From Sulfuricella sp. (lineage in GTDB: Bacteria > Pseudomonadota > Gammaproteobacteria > Burkholderiales > Sulfuricellaceae), in the NCBI GenBank assembly GCA_041651995.1, contig JBAZID010000001.1:868001-932000 (forward strand): 64,000 nt of DNA, read 5' to 3'. Of this stretch, positions 52,592 to 61,908 are shown piece after piece (position 1 is the stretch's first letter; each line of letters begins with the position of its first letter). The notes under the pieces were generated by a model. The model did not search any database and was not told the DNA's origin. It saw only the letters and a program-made list of their open reading frames with translations. The position numbers and the translations under genes are program-made.

Positions 52592-54745
52592 ATGACCTCT
52601 CCTCTGCTCCACGGACTGAACCCGGAACAGCTTGCCGCTGTCACCCTGCCGCATGAATCCGCCCTGATTCTGGCGGGCGCCGGCAGCGGCAAAACCCGGG
52701 TGCTGACCACCCGCATCGCCTACCTGATCCAGTCCGGCCAGGCCGGCCCCAGCAACATTTTCGCCGTCACCTTCACCAACAAGGCGGCGAAGGAGATGCT
52801 CACGCGCCTTTCGACGCTGCTGCCGATCAACACCCGGGGCATGTGGATCGGCACTTTCCACGGCCTCGCCAACCGCATGCTGCGGGCCCACCATCGAGAA
52901 GCCGGATTACCCGCCCTGTTCCAGATTCTCGATTCGGCGGACCAGCTGGGTGCGATCAAGCGGCTCCTGAAAGCGCTCAATATCGACGACGAGAAATACC
53001 CGCCCAAACAGCTGCAGCACTTCATCAACGGCGCCAAGGAACAGGGCCTGCGCGCCCACATGATCGAAGCCTTCGACCCCTACACGCGCAAGCAGCAGGA
53101 AATCTACGGCGCCTACGACGAACAGTGCCAGCGCGAAGGGGTGGTGGATTTCGCCGAGCTGCTGCTGCGCTGTTATGAGCTGTTGCAGCGCGAAGCACAT
53201 TTGCGGCGCCATTATCAGGAGCGCTTCCGCCACATCCTGGTGGACGAATTCCAGGACACCAACCAGCTGCAATACCTGTGGCTCAAGCTGCTGGCCGGAG
53301 AGCAGGCCGCCGTTTTCGCGGTGGGCGATGACGACCAGTCGATTTATGCCTTCCGCGGCGCGCGGGTGGGCAACATGGCGGATTTTGAGCGCGATTTCCA
53401 GGTACGGCAGATCATTCGCCTGGAACAGAATTACCGTTCCCACGGCAATATTCTGGATGCGGCCAATGCGCTCATTCATCACAACCAGAGCCGTCTGGGC
53501 AAGAATCTGTGGACAGCGGAGGGCTCGGGCGAGCCGATCCGCCTGTTCGAGGCCAACAGCGATTTCGAGGAAGCCGCCTTCATCGTGGATGAAGTCCGGG
53601 CGCTGCAGCGCGAAGGGGTGGAACTCTCGAACATGGCCCTGCTATACCGCTCCAATGCCCAGTCGCGGGTACTGGAACATGCGCTGTTCAATGCCGGCGT
53701 CCCCTATCGCGTCTACGGCGGCCTGCGCTTCTTCGATCGTCAGGAAATCAAGCATGCCCTGGCCTACCTGCGCCTGCTCGCCAACCCGGACGACGATGGC
53801 GCATTGCTGCGGGTGATCAACTTCCCCACCCGGGGCATCGGGGCGCGCAGCCTGGAACAATTGCAGGAAATCGCACGGCAGGAAAATACCAGCCTGTGGC
53901 GCACCGCACAGCTCGGGCGGCTCGGCGGCAAGGCGGGCAACAGCATCACCGCATTCATCACCTTGATCGACTCCCTGCGCGCAGCTTGCGGCAGCCTGCC
54001 CCTGCCCGAGCAGATCGAGCACGTGCTGGAACATAGCGGCCTGATCGCCCACTACAAGGCGGAAAAGGAAGGCGCCGAGCGGCTGGAAAACCTGAACGAA
54101 CTGATCAACGCTGCCGCCGGATTTGTCCTGGAGCATAGCGCGGAAAACGGCGAGAGCTCGCCAAATCCGCTTGCGGCTTTCCTGACCCATGCCTCGCTGG
54201 AAGCCGGAGAGCACCAGGCGGCGGCGGGGCAGGAGGCATTCCAGCTGATGACCGTGCATGCCGCCAAGGGGCTGGAATTTCATGCCGTATTTATCAGCGG
54301 ACTGGAAGAAGGCCTTTTCCCGCACCAGAATGCGGCCCAGGAACGGGATGGACTGGAAGAAGAGCGGCGCCTGATGTATGTCGCGATCACCCGCGCACGG
54401 CGGCGCCTGTATCTCAGCCTGGCCAGCAGCCGCATGCTGCATGGCCAGTTGCGCTATGGCATCGCATCGCGCTTTCTCGATGAATTGCCCCCGGCGTTGC
54501 TGATACGCCTGAACCGTGCCGGCGCCAAAACCACCGAACCCATGATGCAGGCCAGCCAGGGCAAAGACCGGAGCGAGCCCGGATCAGCGTGGCACGTGGG
54601 GCAGGCCGTCTCGCACCCCAAGTTCGGGCCGGGTATTATTATCAACAGCGAGGGGCGCGGCGCGGACGCACGGGTTCAGGTGAGCTTCAGCCACTCCGGC
54701 GTGAAGTGGCTGGCTTTGGAATTCGCCAAGCTGGAGGCAGTCTGA
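52592..54745 (+). CDS. uvrD: DNA helicase II (UvrD/PcrA)
   Basis: 717 residues from the ATG at 52592. SF1 helicase motifs: I AGAGSGKTRVL; Ia FTNKAAKEM; II VDEFQDTN; III GDDDQSIYAFRGA; IV QNYRSHGNIL; V MTVHAAKGLEFHAVF; VI LMYVAITRARRRLYLS. A C-terminal Tudor-like tail (VGQAVSHPKFGPGIIINSEGRG) fits UvrD/PcrA rather than Rep. Mismatch and excision repair, and displacement of polymerases. Confidence 0.95.
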   Translation: MTSPLLHGLNPEQLAAVTLPHESALILAGAGSGKTRVLTTRIAYLIQSGQAGPSNIFAVTFTNKAAKEMLTRLSTLLPINTRGMWIGTFHGLANRMLRAHHREAGLPALFQILDSADQLGAIKRLLKALNIDDEKYPPKQLQHFINGAKEQGLRAHMIEAFDPYTRKQQEIYGAYDEQCQREGVVDFAELLLRCYELLQREAHLRRHYQERFRHILVDEFQDTNQLQYLWLKLLAGEQAAVFAVGDDDQSIYAFRGARVGNMADFERDFQVRQIIRLEQNYRSHGNILDAANALIHHNQSRLGKNLWTAEGSGEPIRLFEANSDFEEAAFIVDEVRALQREGVELSNMALLYRSNAQSRVLEHALFNAGVPYRVYGGLRFFDRQEIKHALAYLRLLANPDDDGALLRVINFPTRGIGARSLEQLQEIARQENTSLWRTAQLGRLGGKAGNSITAFITLIDSLRAACGSLPLPEQIEHVLEHSGLIAHYKAEKEGAERLENLNELINAAAGFVLEHSAENGESSPNPLAAFLTHASLEAGEHQAAAGQEAFQLMTVHAAKGLEFHAVFISGLEEGLFPHQNAAQERDGLEEERRLMYVAITRARRRLYLSLASSRMLHGQLRYGIASRFLDELPPALLIRLNRAGAKTTEPMMQASQGKDRSEPGSAWHVGQAVSHPKFGPGIIINSEGRGADARVQVSFSHSGVKWLALEFAKLEAV

Positions 54746-54767
54746 CAAAACTCGCGCGGCGAGTCTG

Positions 54768-54811
54768 CGCCCCTCTCCCCCGCAGGCGGGAGAGCGCCAG
54801 GAGAGAGGGGG
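54768..54811. repeat. CCCTCTCCC/GGGAGAGG-type hairpin repeat downstream of uvrD
   Basis: CCTCTCCCCCGC-AGGCGGGAGAG, then GGAGAGAGGGGG. It is the same family as at 30660 and 31883, and lies between the convergent uvrD and BPSS1780 genes, where it might act as a terminator. Confidence 0.6.
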
Positions 54812-54812
54812 T

Positions 54813-55595
54813 TCACGCTTCGTCCTGTATCTGGCCTGCGGCCACGAAGATATCCCGGTAGGCCGCATAAACGGAAGTGCCGAACAGTACCGGGATAACA
54901 GCGAGGAGGCCCAGACCAAAGGGTAGCGCGCCCAGCAGGAAGAGCAGGCTACCGGCCACGCCGAAAAGCGAAAAAGGCCAGATATTGCGCAGGCAGGCGG
55001 TAAAACTCGTCTTCATGGCTTGCGTAGCCGTCATGCGATCAAACAGCACCAGGGCGGGAGCAAACCAGAACGCCATGAGCAAGGGGATCAGCAAGCTCAT
55101 GAGCAGCGCGCCCACGAGCATGAAATGGCGCACAACCAGCTCCAGTTGCGCGGGGTCCATACTCTCCAGGCTGGCAAAATCCACTTCCGGCATGGGGCCG
55201 ATCGCGATTCCGGCCAGACCCATGGCAACCATGACCAGCAACATTTTTCCCGCCAGATAATACCCGCCTACCGCTGCCAGCTGCCCCGCACTGGAACGAA
55301 AACCTGCCAACAGGTGGCTGATTTCCATTTCTTCATCCAGCTCCAGCGCACGGCACCCCGCCATGAACCCGGCGATCAGGATAGGGTCCAGCAGCGCCGA
55401 CCCGATTGCGCCAACCACTGGGATGGCAAAGGCCAGCACCAGTTCGACCACCATATAGATCATGAAAAACACAATCCAGATCAGCGGGCTCTTGGCATAC
55501 AACTGGAAACCGGCCGTGATCCAGCGCCAGCCCTGTATTGCGGCGACGCCGCGCGGTTCTGGCGCATTGACGGGATTTGAAGCATTGATCGCCAT
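54813..55595 (-). CDS. BPSS1780 family membrane protein
   Basis: 260 residues with about six hydrophobic segments. The start GWRWITAGFQLYAKSPLIWIVFFMIYMVV and FWFAPALVLFDRMTATQAMKTSFTACLRNIWPF match the betaproteobacterial BPSS1780 family. The function is unknown. It follows thrB with a 2-bp gap. Confidence 0.85.
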   Translation of the reverse strand: MAINASNPVNAPEPRGVAAIQGWRWITAGFQLYAKSPLIWIVFFMIYMVVELVLAFAIPVVGAIGSALLDPILIAGFMAGCRALELDEEMEISHLLAGFRSSAGQLAAVGGYYLAGKMLLVMVAMGLAGIAIGPMPEVDFASLESMDPAQLELVVRHFMLVGALLMSLLIPLLMAFWFAPALVLFDRMTATQAMKTSFTACLRNIWPFSLFGVAGSLLFLLGALPFGLGLLAVIPVLFGTSVYAAYRDIFVAAGQIQDEA

Positions 55596-55597
55596 AT

Positions 55598-56551
55598 CTA
55601 TTTAACCCAGGCCGCCTGCAACTGATCGTGGTTCGCCACATGCTGCTGCAGAATGCGGCGAAAATGCGCGGGGTCCTTGGCCTGGGTCAATTCACCGGGG
55701 CGCGGGAAATGAAAGTCATACAAACGCGAAAGCCAGAAGCGCAGCGCGCCTCCACGCAACATTGCCGGCCAGGCGCCGCGCTCAACCGCGGTCAGCGGAC
55801 GGGTTGAGTGGTAGGCCTGCAACATGACCATCATGCGCGCACTATCAAATTCGCCGTTTGCTTCCACGCACCAATCGTTGACAGTAATGGCCAGGTCATA
55901 AAGCCAGACGTCATTGCAGGCAAAGTAAAAATCGATCAGGCCGCCAATGGCATCGCCCTTGAATAGCACGTTGTCGCGGAACAGGTCGGCATGGATCACG
56001 CCACGCGGCAGATCTTCGAAGCGATAGAGCGACTGGAAGCGCAACTCTTCTGTCAGCAGCGCGGCATCTTCGGGCGCCAGAAAAGGCATCACCTGGGGCG
56101 CGGTTGCATTCCACCAGCGCGGACCGCGTGGATTGGCCATTTGCGCGGGATAGGATTTACCTGCCAGGTGCATCGCGGCAAGCATTTCACCGACTTCCGC
56201 GCAATGTTGCGCACTCGGCTCGAGCAGCGATTTTCCTTCCAGGCAGCTGACGATGCACGCCGGCTTGCCATTGAGCTGGCCCAGGTAGCCATTGTCCAGG
56301 TTGGCTACCGGCGCGGGGCAGGGAATGCCATGCGTGGCAAGGTGCGCCATCAGGTTGATGAAATACGGCAGCTCATCGGCAGCCAGCTTCTCGAACAAGG
56401 TCAGCACATAGCGGCCATGGCTGGTGGTTACGAAATAATTGGTGTTTTCGATGCCGGCCGAAATACCCTGCAGATCCTGCAGGGTGCCGAGGGCATAGCC
56501 ATGCAGCCAGTGCTCGAGCTGCTCCAAGGTAACAGTGGTAAAAACGGACAT
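55598..56551 (-). CDS. thrB: Homoserine kinase (ThrB, phosphotransferase-fold type)
   Basis: 317 residues. The choline/aminoglycoside kinase fold typical of this ThrB: SVFTTVTLEQLEHWLHGY, GISAGIENTNYFV, YVLTLFEKL, the catalytic HADLFRDNVLF (Brenner-type) and LIDFYFACNDVWLYDLAI. It phosphorylates homoserine for threonine synthesis. thrB-DUF2782-polA is a usual betaproteobacterial neighbourhood. Confidence 0.94.
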   Translation of the reverse strand: MSVFTTVTLEQLEHWLHGYALGTLQDLQGISAGIENTNYFVTTSHGRYVLTLFEKLAADELPYFINLMAHLATHGIPCPAPVANLDNGYLGQLNGKPACIVSCLEGKSLLEPSAQHCAEVGEMLAAMHLAGKSYPAQMANPRGPRWWNATAPQVMPFLAPEDAALLTEELRFQSLYRFEDLPRGVIHADLFRDNVLFKGDAIGGLIDFYFACNDVWLYDLAITVNDWCVEANGEFDSARMMVMLQAYHSTRPLTAVERGAWPAMLRGGALRFWLSRLYDFHFPRPGELTQAKDPAHFRRILQQHVANHDQLQAAWVK

Positions 56552-56580
56552 GAGGAAATCAGCCCCGTGGCTGCTTTAGG

Positions 56581-56919
56581 CTAGAACGATTTAAGCAGCC
56601 ACATGGGCACCAGAATGCTGGGACTCACTTCACCCTGACGTACAAAATTACCCGTGCCTTTTTCATCTATCAGGTAATAAGGGACGCCATGCAGCGGCGT
56701 CACTTTCATCATGTAAAGCTTGCCATGCATGCGAAACTCCTCGATTTTGTCTTCGCCACGCCTGGTGATGGTCACCTGCGGCTCGAGGGCCAGGTCAGGC
56801 TCATATCCGGGAGGAGGCGCAGGCGGCTCGGGTAGCGGCTGCAGCCCGGCAGGCGGCGCGGCAGTATCTGCAAGCGCAGGAAGGGCACACAGCAACAACA
56901 GGGGAAGGAAACGGCGCAT
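56581..56919 (-). CDS. DUF2782 family periplasmic protein
   Basis: 112 residues: a signal peptide (FLPLLLLCALPALA), a Pro-rich segment and a DUF2782 domain with EPQVTITRRGEDKIEEFRMHGKLYMMKVTPLHGVPYYLID. The function is unknown. It is 29 bp upstream of thrB on the minus strand. Confidence 0.88.
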   Translation of the reverse strand: MRRFLPLLLLCALPALADTAAPPAGLQPLPEPPAPPPGYEPDLALEPQVTITRRGEDKIEEFRMHGKLYMMKVTPLHGVPYYLIDEKGTGNFVRQGEVSPSILVPMWLLKSF

Positions 56920-57008
56920 AGCAATTCCTGGAGGAAAGGTTGAAGGCGGATTATAGCGCTTGCCGCCGCAAGCGATAAGCGCCTTGATGAATCGAAGCCT
57001 AATAATTG

Positions 57009-57737
57009 TTACAAGCGGAGCTGAATCTCCTGCTCCGCCACGGTCGGCTCGAAACCACTGGTCTCGTAGTGCTTGAAAATCGCCGCCACGATGGCATCGG
57101 GATCATCGATGATCTGGATCAGGTCGAGATCCTCCGGATTGATCGTTTTTTCCGCCACCAGCGTCTTGCCGAACCAGCTGACCAGGTCGCGCCAGTAGGC
57201 TTCGCACACCAGGATGATGGGAATGCGGCGGGTTTTCCCGGTCTGCACCAGGGTTAGCGCCTCCATCAGTTCATCCAGGGTGCCGAACCCGCCGGGCATC
57301 ACCACATAAGCCGTGGCAAACTTGACGAACATCACCTTGCGCGCAAAGAAATGGCGAAAAGTCTGGCTGATATCCTGATAGGGGTTGGTATGCTGCTCGT
57401 GAGGAAGCTGGATATTGAGGCCGACACTGGGGGAAGTTCCAAAGAAGGCCCCCTTGTTGGCGGCTTCCATGATGCCAGGGCCGCCGCCCGAAATGACGGA
57501 AAAACCGGCATCCGACAATTTCCGGGCAATCTGCTCGGCGAGCTGGTAATAGGGATGGTCTGGCGGAGTGCGTGCGCTGCCGAAGATACTGACTGCCGGC
57601 CGGATCGAGCTCAGACGTTCGGTGGATTCGACAAACTCTGCCATAATCTCGAACACTCGCCACGACTCCCGTGCCGAATAAGCCTGCGACAAGATGTCCG
57701 GATCCAGTGGCTTGGGTAGTTTTTCTTCTGCATTCAT
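57009..57737 (-). CDS. LOG family / TIGR00730 Rossmann-fold protein
   Basis: 242 residues. The family motif PGGFGTLDELMEALTLVQTGK and SGGGPGIMEAANKGAF are both present. Characterised LOG proteins are cytokinin riboside monophosphate phosphoribohydrolases or nucleotide 5'-monophosphate nucleosidases. It is divergent from polA, with only 20 bp between the starts. Confidence 0.9.
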   Translation of the reverse strand: MNAEEKLPKPLDPDILSQAYSARESWRVFEIMAEFVESTERLSSIRPAVSIFGSARTPPDHPYYQLAEQIARKLSDAGFSVISGGGPGIMEAANKGAFFGTSPSVGLNIQLPHEQHTNPYQDISQTFRHFFARKVMFVKFATAYVVMPGGFGTLDELMEALTLVQTGKTRRIPIILVCEAYWRDLVSWFGKTLVAEKTINPEDLDLIQIIDDPDAIVAAIFKHYETSGFEPTVAEQEIQLRL

Positions 57738-57757
57738 GTTGATGGTCTTTCTCGCCT

Positions 57758-60445
57758 ATGAAAACACTGCTGCTGGTTGACGCCTCATCCTACCTTTATC
57801 GCGCATTCCATGCCTTGCCCGACCTGCGCAACCGGCATAACGAACCGACCGGGGCGATTTACGGCGTTCTCAACATGCTGCGCCGTCTGCATCAGGATTA
57901 CCAGGCCGATTATAGCGCCTGCGTGTTCGACGCAAAAGGCAAGACTTTCCGCGACGAGCTTTACCCCGAATACAAGGCCCACCGGCCCTCCATGCCGCCC
58001 GATCTCGCGGCCCAGATCGAACCGCTGCATGACAGCATCCGCGCCATGGGCTGGCCGCTGCTGGCGGTGGAGGGGGTCGAGGCGGATGACGTGATCGGTA
58101 CGCTGGCACGGATGGGCGCACAGGCCGGAATGCGCGTGGTGATTTCCACCGGGGACAAGGATATCGCACAGCTGGTGAACAACCAGGTCAGCCTGATCAA
58201 CACCATGTCCAACGAAGCGCTGGACGAAGCCGGTGTAATGGCGAAGTTCGGCGTGCCGCCGGAGCGCATCGTGGATTACCTGACCCTGATCGGCGACAGT
58301 TCTGACAACGTTCCCGGCGTGGAAAAGGTCGGACCCAAAACGGCGGTGAAGTGGCTGACGCAGTACCAAACTCTGGATAAGCTGGTGGCCCATGCCGGGG
58401 AGATCGGCGGCGTGGTGGGCGAGAATCTGCGCAATACGCTGGACTGGCTGCCCAGGGCACGCGAACTACTCACCATCCGCTGCGACGTACCCTTGCCGCT
58501 CAAGCTGGAAGAGCTGTCCGCCAGCCCGCAGGACAGCGCCCGCCTGGCGGAACTGTATGAACGTCTCGAATTCAAGACCTGGCTGAAAGAGCTGTCAGCT
58601 GTCAGCTCTCAGCTCTCAGCCGACAGCAAACCACCGGCCGAAACGCGCTACGATTGCATTCTGAGCGAAGCACAACTGGAACAATGGCTGGCCCGGCTGG
58701 AGCAGGCCGAACTGGTCAGCGTGGACACCGAAACCACCAGCCTTGACCCGATGCGCGCACGGCTGGTGGGCATCTCTTTTGCCATCACGCCACACGAGGC
58801 GGCGTATCTGCCTTTGTCGCATCATTATGCCGGGGTGCCCCGGCAGCTCGATTTCGAGCGCACCCTGCAACGCCTCAAACCATGGCTGGAGAATCCATCC
58901 AGAGCCAAGGTGGGGCAAAATCTCAAGTACGACAGCCATGTTTTTGCCAATCATGGCATTGCCCTGCAGGGCATCTTTCATGACACCCTGCTGCAATCCT
59001 ACGTGGTGGAAAGCCACAAACCGCACGATATGGATTCGCTGGCATCGCGCCACCTCGGGGTGAAAACCCTGACTTATGCCGAAGTCGCTGGCAAGGGCGC
59101 CAAACAGATCGGTTTTGATGAAGTCGATCTCGATACCGCCACCCGTTATGCGGCGGAAGACGCGGACATCACCCTGCAATTGCACCACAGCCTGTACCCA
59201 CAGATCAGCCCGGATGCCGGGCTGGAATATGTGTATCGGGCAATCGAAGTGCCGGTTTCGCAGATTTTGTTTCACGTGGAACGCAATGGCGTGCTGATCG
59301 ACAGCAACCTGCTGGCCAGGCAAAGCCGGACGCTGGGAGAAAAGCTGCTGGCCCTGGAGCAGGGCGCCCACCAGCTTGCCGGGCAACCGTTTAACCTCAA
59401 CTCGCCCAAACAGATTCAGGAAATCCTGTTCGGCCAGCTCGGACTGCCGGTCAGGAAAAAAACCCCGGGCGGCACGCCCTCCACTGACGAAGATGTGTTG
59501 CAGCAACTGGCGGAGGATTACCCGCTACCGAAACTGCTGCTGGAATACCGCGGCCTGGCCAAGCTCAAATCGACCTATACCGATAAACTGCCGCGCATGG
59601 TGGACCCCGCAACTGGACGCGTGCACACCAGCTATAACCAGGCGGTCGCGGTCACCGGACGGCTCTCCTCGACCGACCCCAACCTGCAGAACATCCCGGT
59701 GCGCAGCGAAGAAGGGCGGCGCATACGCGAAGCCTTCATCGCGCCGCCGGGCAGCCGCATCATCTCGGCCGACTACTCGCAAATCGAGCTGCGCATCATG
59801 GCGCATCTTTCGGGCGATAAAAGCCTGCTGCGCGCTTTCGCGGCGGGGGAGGATATTCACCGCGCCACGGCGGCAGAGATTTTCGCCTGCACCCCGATTG
59901 AAGTCACCCCCGAGCAGCGCCGCTACGCCAAGGTGATCAACTTCGGCCTGATCTACGGCATGTCGGCTTTCGGCCTGGCGAGCCAGCTAGGGATCGAACG
60001 CGGCGCCGCTCAAGCCTACATGGACCGTTATTTCGCCCGTTACCCCGGCGTGGCCGACTACATGGCCCGTACCCGCGACATGGCCCGGCAGCAGGGCTAC
60101 GTGGAAACCGTTTTTGGCCGCCGCCTGTGGCTGCCGGACATCAAGGGTGGCAACGGGCCACGCAAACAGGCCGCCGAGCGCGCCGCCATCAACGCGCCGA
60201 TGCAGGGCACGGCCGCCGACCTGATCAAGCTGGCGATGATTGCGGTACACCAATGGCTACAGGACAACCGGATGAAAACCCTGCTGGTGATGCAGGTGCA
60301 CGACGAACTGGTGCTGGAAGTGCCGCAAGACGAACTGGCCGCGGTACGGCAGGCGTTGCCCGGCTTGATGTGCAATGTTGCGAATCTTGCCGTGCCGCTG
60401 GTCGCGGAAGTGGGTGAGGGCGCCAACTGGGAGCAGGCGCACTAA
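57758..60445 (+). CDS. polA: DNA polymerase I
   Basis: 895 residues, all three domains: 5'-3' exonuclease (1-~280; LVDASSYLYRAFHALP, VEADDVIGTLA), 3'-5' exonuclease with the metal motif VSVDTETTSLD intact, and the polymerase with motif A DYSQIELRIMAHLSGD, motif B RRYAKVINFGLIYGMSAFGL and motif C VHDELVLEV. The linker between the exonuclease domains (~278-290, LSAVSSQLSADSK) is encoded by a heptanucleotide tandem repeat (58590-58624). It also contains one of the parS-like sites. Confidence 0.97.
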   Translation: MKTLLLVDASSYLYRAFHALPDLRNRHNEPTGAIYGVLNMLRRLHQDYQADYSACVFDAKGKTFRDELYPEYKAHRPSMPPDLAAQIEPLHDSIRAMGWPLLAVEGVEADDVIGTLARMGAQAGMRVVISTGDKDIAQLVNNQVSLINTMSNEALDEAGVMAKFGVPPERIVDYLTLIGDSSDNVPGVEKVGPKTAVKWLTQYQTLDKLVAHAGEIGGVVGENLRNTLDWLPRARELLTIRCDVPLPLKLEELSASPQDSARLAELYERLEFKTWLKELSAVSSQLSADSKPPAETRYDCILSEAQLEQWLARLEQAELVSVDTETTSLDPMRARLVGISFAITPHEAAYLPLSHHYAGVPRQLDFERTLQRLKPWLENPSRAKVGQNLKYDSHVFANHGIALQGIFHDTLLQSYVVESHKPHDMDSLASRHLGVKTLTYAEVAGKGAKQIGFDEVDLDTATRYAAEDADITLQLHHSLYPQISPDAGLEYVYRAIEVPVSQILFHVERNGVLIDSNLLARQSRTLGEKLLALEQGAHQLAGQPFNLNSPKQIQEILFGQLGLPVRKKTPGGTPSTDEDVLQQLAEDYPLPKLLLEYRGLAKLKSTYTDKLPRMVDPATGRVHTSYNQAVAVTGRLSSTDPNLQNIPVRSEEGRRIREAFIAPPGSRIISADYSQIELRIMAHLSGDKSLLRAFAAGEDIHRATAAEIFACTPIEVTPEQRRYAKVINFGLIYGMSAFGLASQLGIERGAAQAYMDRYFARYPGVADYMARTRDMARQQGYVETVFGRRLWLPDIKGGNGPRKQAAERAAINAPMQGTAADLIKLAMIAVHQWLQDNRMKTLLVMQVHDELVLEVPQDELAAVRQALPGLMCNVANLAVPLVAEVGEGANWEQAH
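58590..58624. repeat. In-gene heptanucleotide repeat (AGCTGTC/AGCTCTC) in polA
   Basis: Four tandem 7-bp units (two AGCTGTC, two AGCTCTC) plus a degenerate fifth (AGCCGAC). It lies in the linker of polA, so a gain or loss of one unit would shift the frame, while three units (21 bp) would not. Confidence 0.75.
59268..59283. other. parS-like site (14/16), within polA
   Basis: TGTTTCACGTGGAACG has two changes from TGTTTCACGTGAAACA (positions 12 and 16). Confidence 0.48.
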
Positions 60446-60450
60446 TAGGA

Positions 60451-61908
60451 TTATTTGCGCCAGAAAGCCGGGGTGAAAACAATCAGCAGGGTGAACAGCT
60501 CCAGCCGGCCCAGCAGCATGGTGAAAGTACACACCCAGGTCTGGAAGTCGGTCAGCACCGCATAGGTCGTCGCCGGCCCCACCTGATTCAATCCCGGGCC
60601 GGTATTGTTGATCGTGGCCACGACGGCGGAAAAGGCGGTGATCATGTCCAGGCCCGAGGCCGTCATCAGCAGCGTCAGGGAAACGATGCTCACGATATAA
60701 ATAAACAAGAATGCGAGCACCGCGTAGATGATCTTGTTTGGCACCACCATGCCGCCCAGCTTGGTGGGCATGACTCCATTTGGATGCAGCAATTTTTTCA
60801 TTTCCCGGTACACCTGCTTGTACAGGATCTGGGCGCGGATCATTTTGATCCCGCCGCCCGTGGACCCGGAACTGGAAGCGAAACTGCTCAGAAACAGCAT
60901 CCACAAAGGCGCAAAAATTGGCCACAAATTGAAATCCGTATTAGCGAAGCCGGTTGTGGTCGCGATCGACACGGTATTGAAGGCCGCAAAACGCAGCGCC
61001 GTCAGGAAATCCGCATACACCCCCATCCCCTGCAAATAGGCGGCAAGGCCCGCCGCGCTAAGCAAGGTCACGCCCAGGAACATTCCGGCCTCGGGGTCGT
61101 GGCGATAGGAAGTGAAACTCCGGCCGCGCCAGGCCATGAAATGCGTGGCGAAATTGATACCGGCAATGAGCATGAACACGATGGTGACCGCTTCGATCCG
61201 CGGTGAATCGAAATAGCCAAAACTGGCGTCGTGGGAGGAAAACCCGCCCAGCCCCATGGTTGAAAAAGAGTGAATGACCGCATCGAACCAGTCCATTCCG
61301 GCCCAGCGAAATGACAGCATGCAGGCCACGGTAATGCCCGCGTAAACCAGCCACAGACCCTTGGCGGTTTCGGTAATGCGCGGCGTCAGCTGACTGTCCT
61401 TCATCGGCCCCGGCGTTTCCGCCTTGTAGAGCTGGCGGCCACCGATGCCGAGGAGCGGGAGCACCGCCACCGCCAGCACGATCAGGCCCATGCCGCCCAG
61501 CCAGACCAGCTCGGTGCGCCAGAAATTAATCGAGGGCGGCAGCTTGTCAAGGTCGGACAATACCGTCGCCCCAGTGGTGGTAAGACCGGAAATCGTTTCG
61601 AAATAGGCGTCAGTAAAGCTCAAGCCGGGCAAATAAATCATCAGGGGAATGGTGGCAAAGGCCGCCAGAGAAGACCAGATCAACACCACCAGAAGGAACC
61701 CGTCGCGTATTTTAAGCTCGCGCTTGGCGTGGCGAGTTGACCACCAGGTCAGCAAACCGGCACCAAAGGTCGTGACCATGGCTTCATCATAGGCGGTCAA
61801 GGCGCCGTCCTGAAGCCACCAGGAAAGCGCCAGCGGCGCCAGCATGGTCAGACTGAACAACATGGTGACCATGCCCAGCACGTGCAAAATTGGGAAAAAC
61901 CGGCTCAT
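60451..61908 (-). CDS. trkH: Potassium uptake protein TrkH
   Basis: 485 residues with ten or so membrane spans. The four selectivity-filter loops are visible: TTGATVLSD, STMGLGGFS, TTTGFANTDF and NNTGPGLN. It forms the potassium channel of the Trk system, gated by TrkA. The start overlaps the trkA stop. It converges with polA, 5 bp apart. Confidence 0.96.
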   Translation of the reverse strand: MSRFFPILHVLGMVTMLFSLTMLAPLALSWWLQDGALTAYDEAMVTTFGAGLLTWWSTRHAKRELKIRDGFLLVVLIWSSLAAFATIPLMIYLPGLSFTDAYFETISGLTTTGATVLSDLDKLPPSINFWRTELVWLGGMGLIVLAVAVLPLLGIGGRQLYKAETPGPMKDSQLTPRITETAKGLWLVYAGITVACMLSFRWAGMDWFDAVIHSFSTMGLGGFSSHDASFGYFDSPRIEAVTIVFMLIAGINFATHFMAWRGRSFTSYRHDPEAGMFLGVTLLSAAGLAAYLQGMGVYADFLTALRFAAFNTVSIATTTGFANTDFNLWPIFAPLWMLFLSSFASSSGSTGGGIKMIRAQILYKQVYREMKKLLHPNGVMPTKLGGMVVPNKIIYAVLAFLFIYIVSIVSLTLLMTASGLDMITAFSAVVATINNTGPGLNQVGPATTYAVLTDFQTWVCTFTMLLGRLELFTLLIVFTPAFWRK

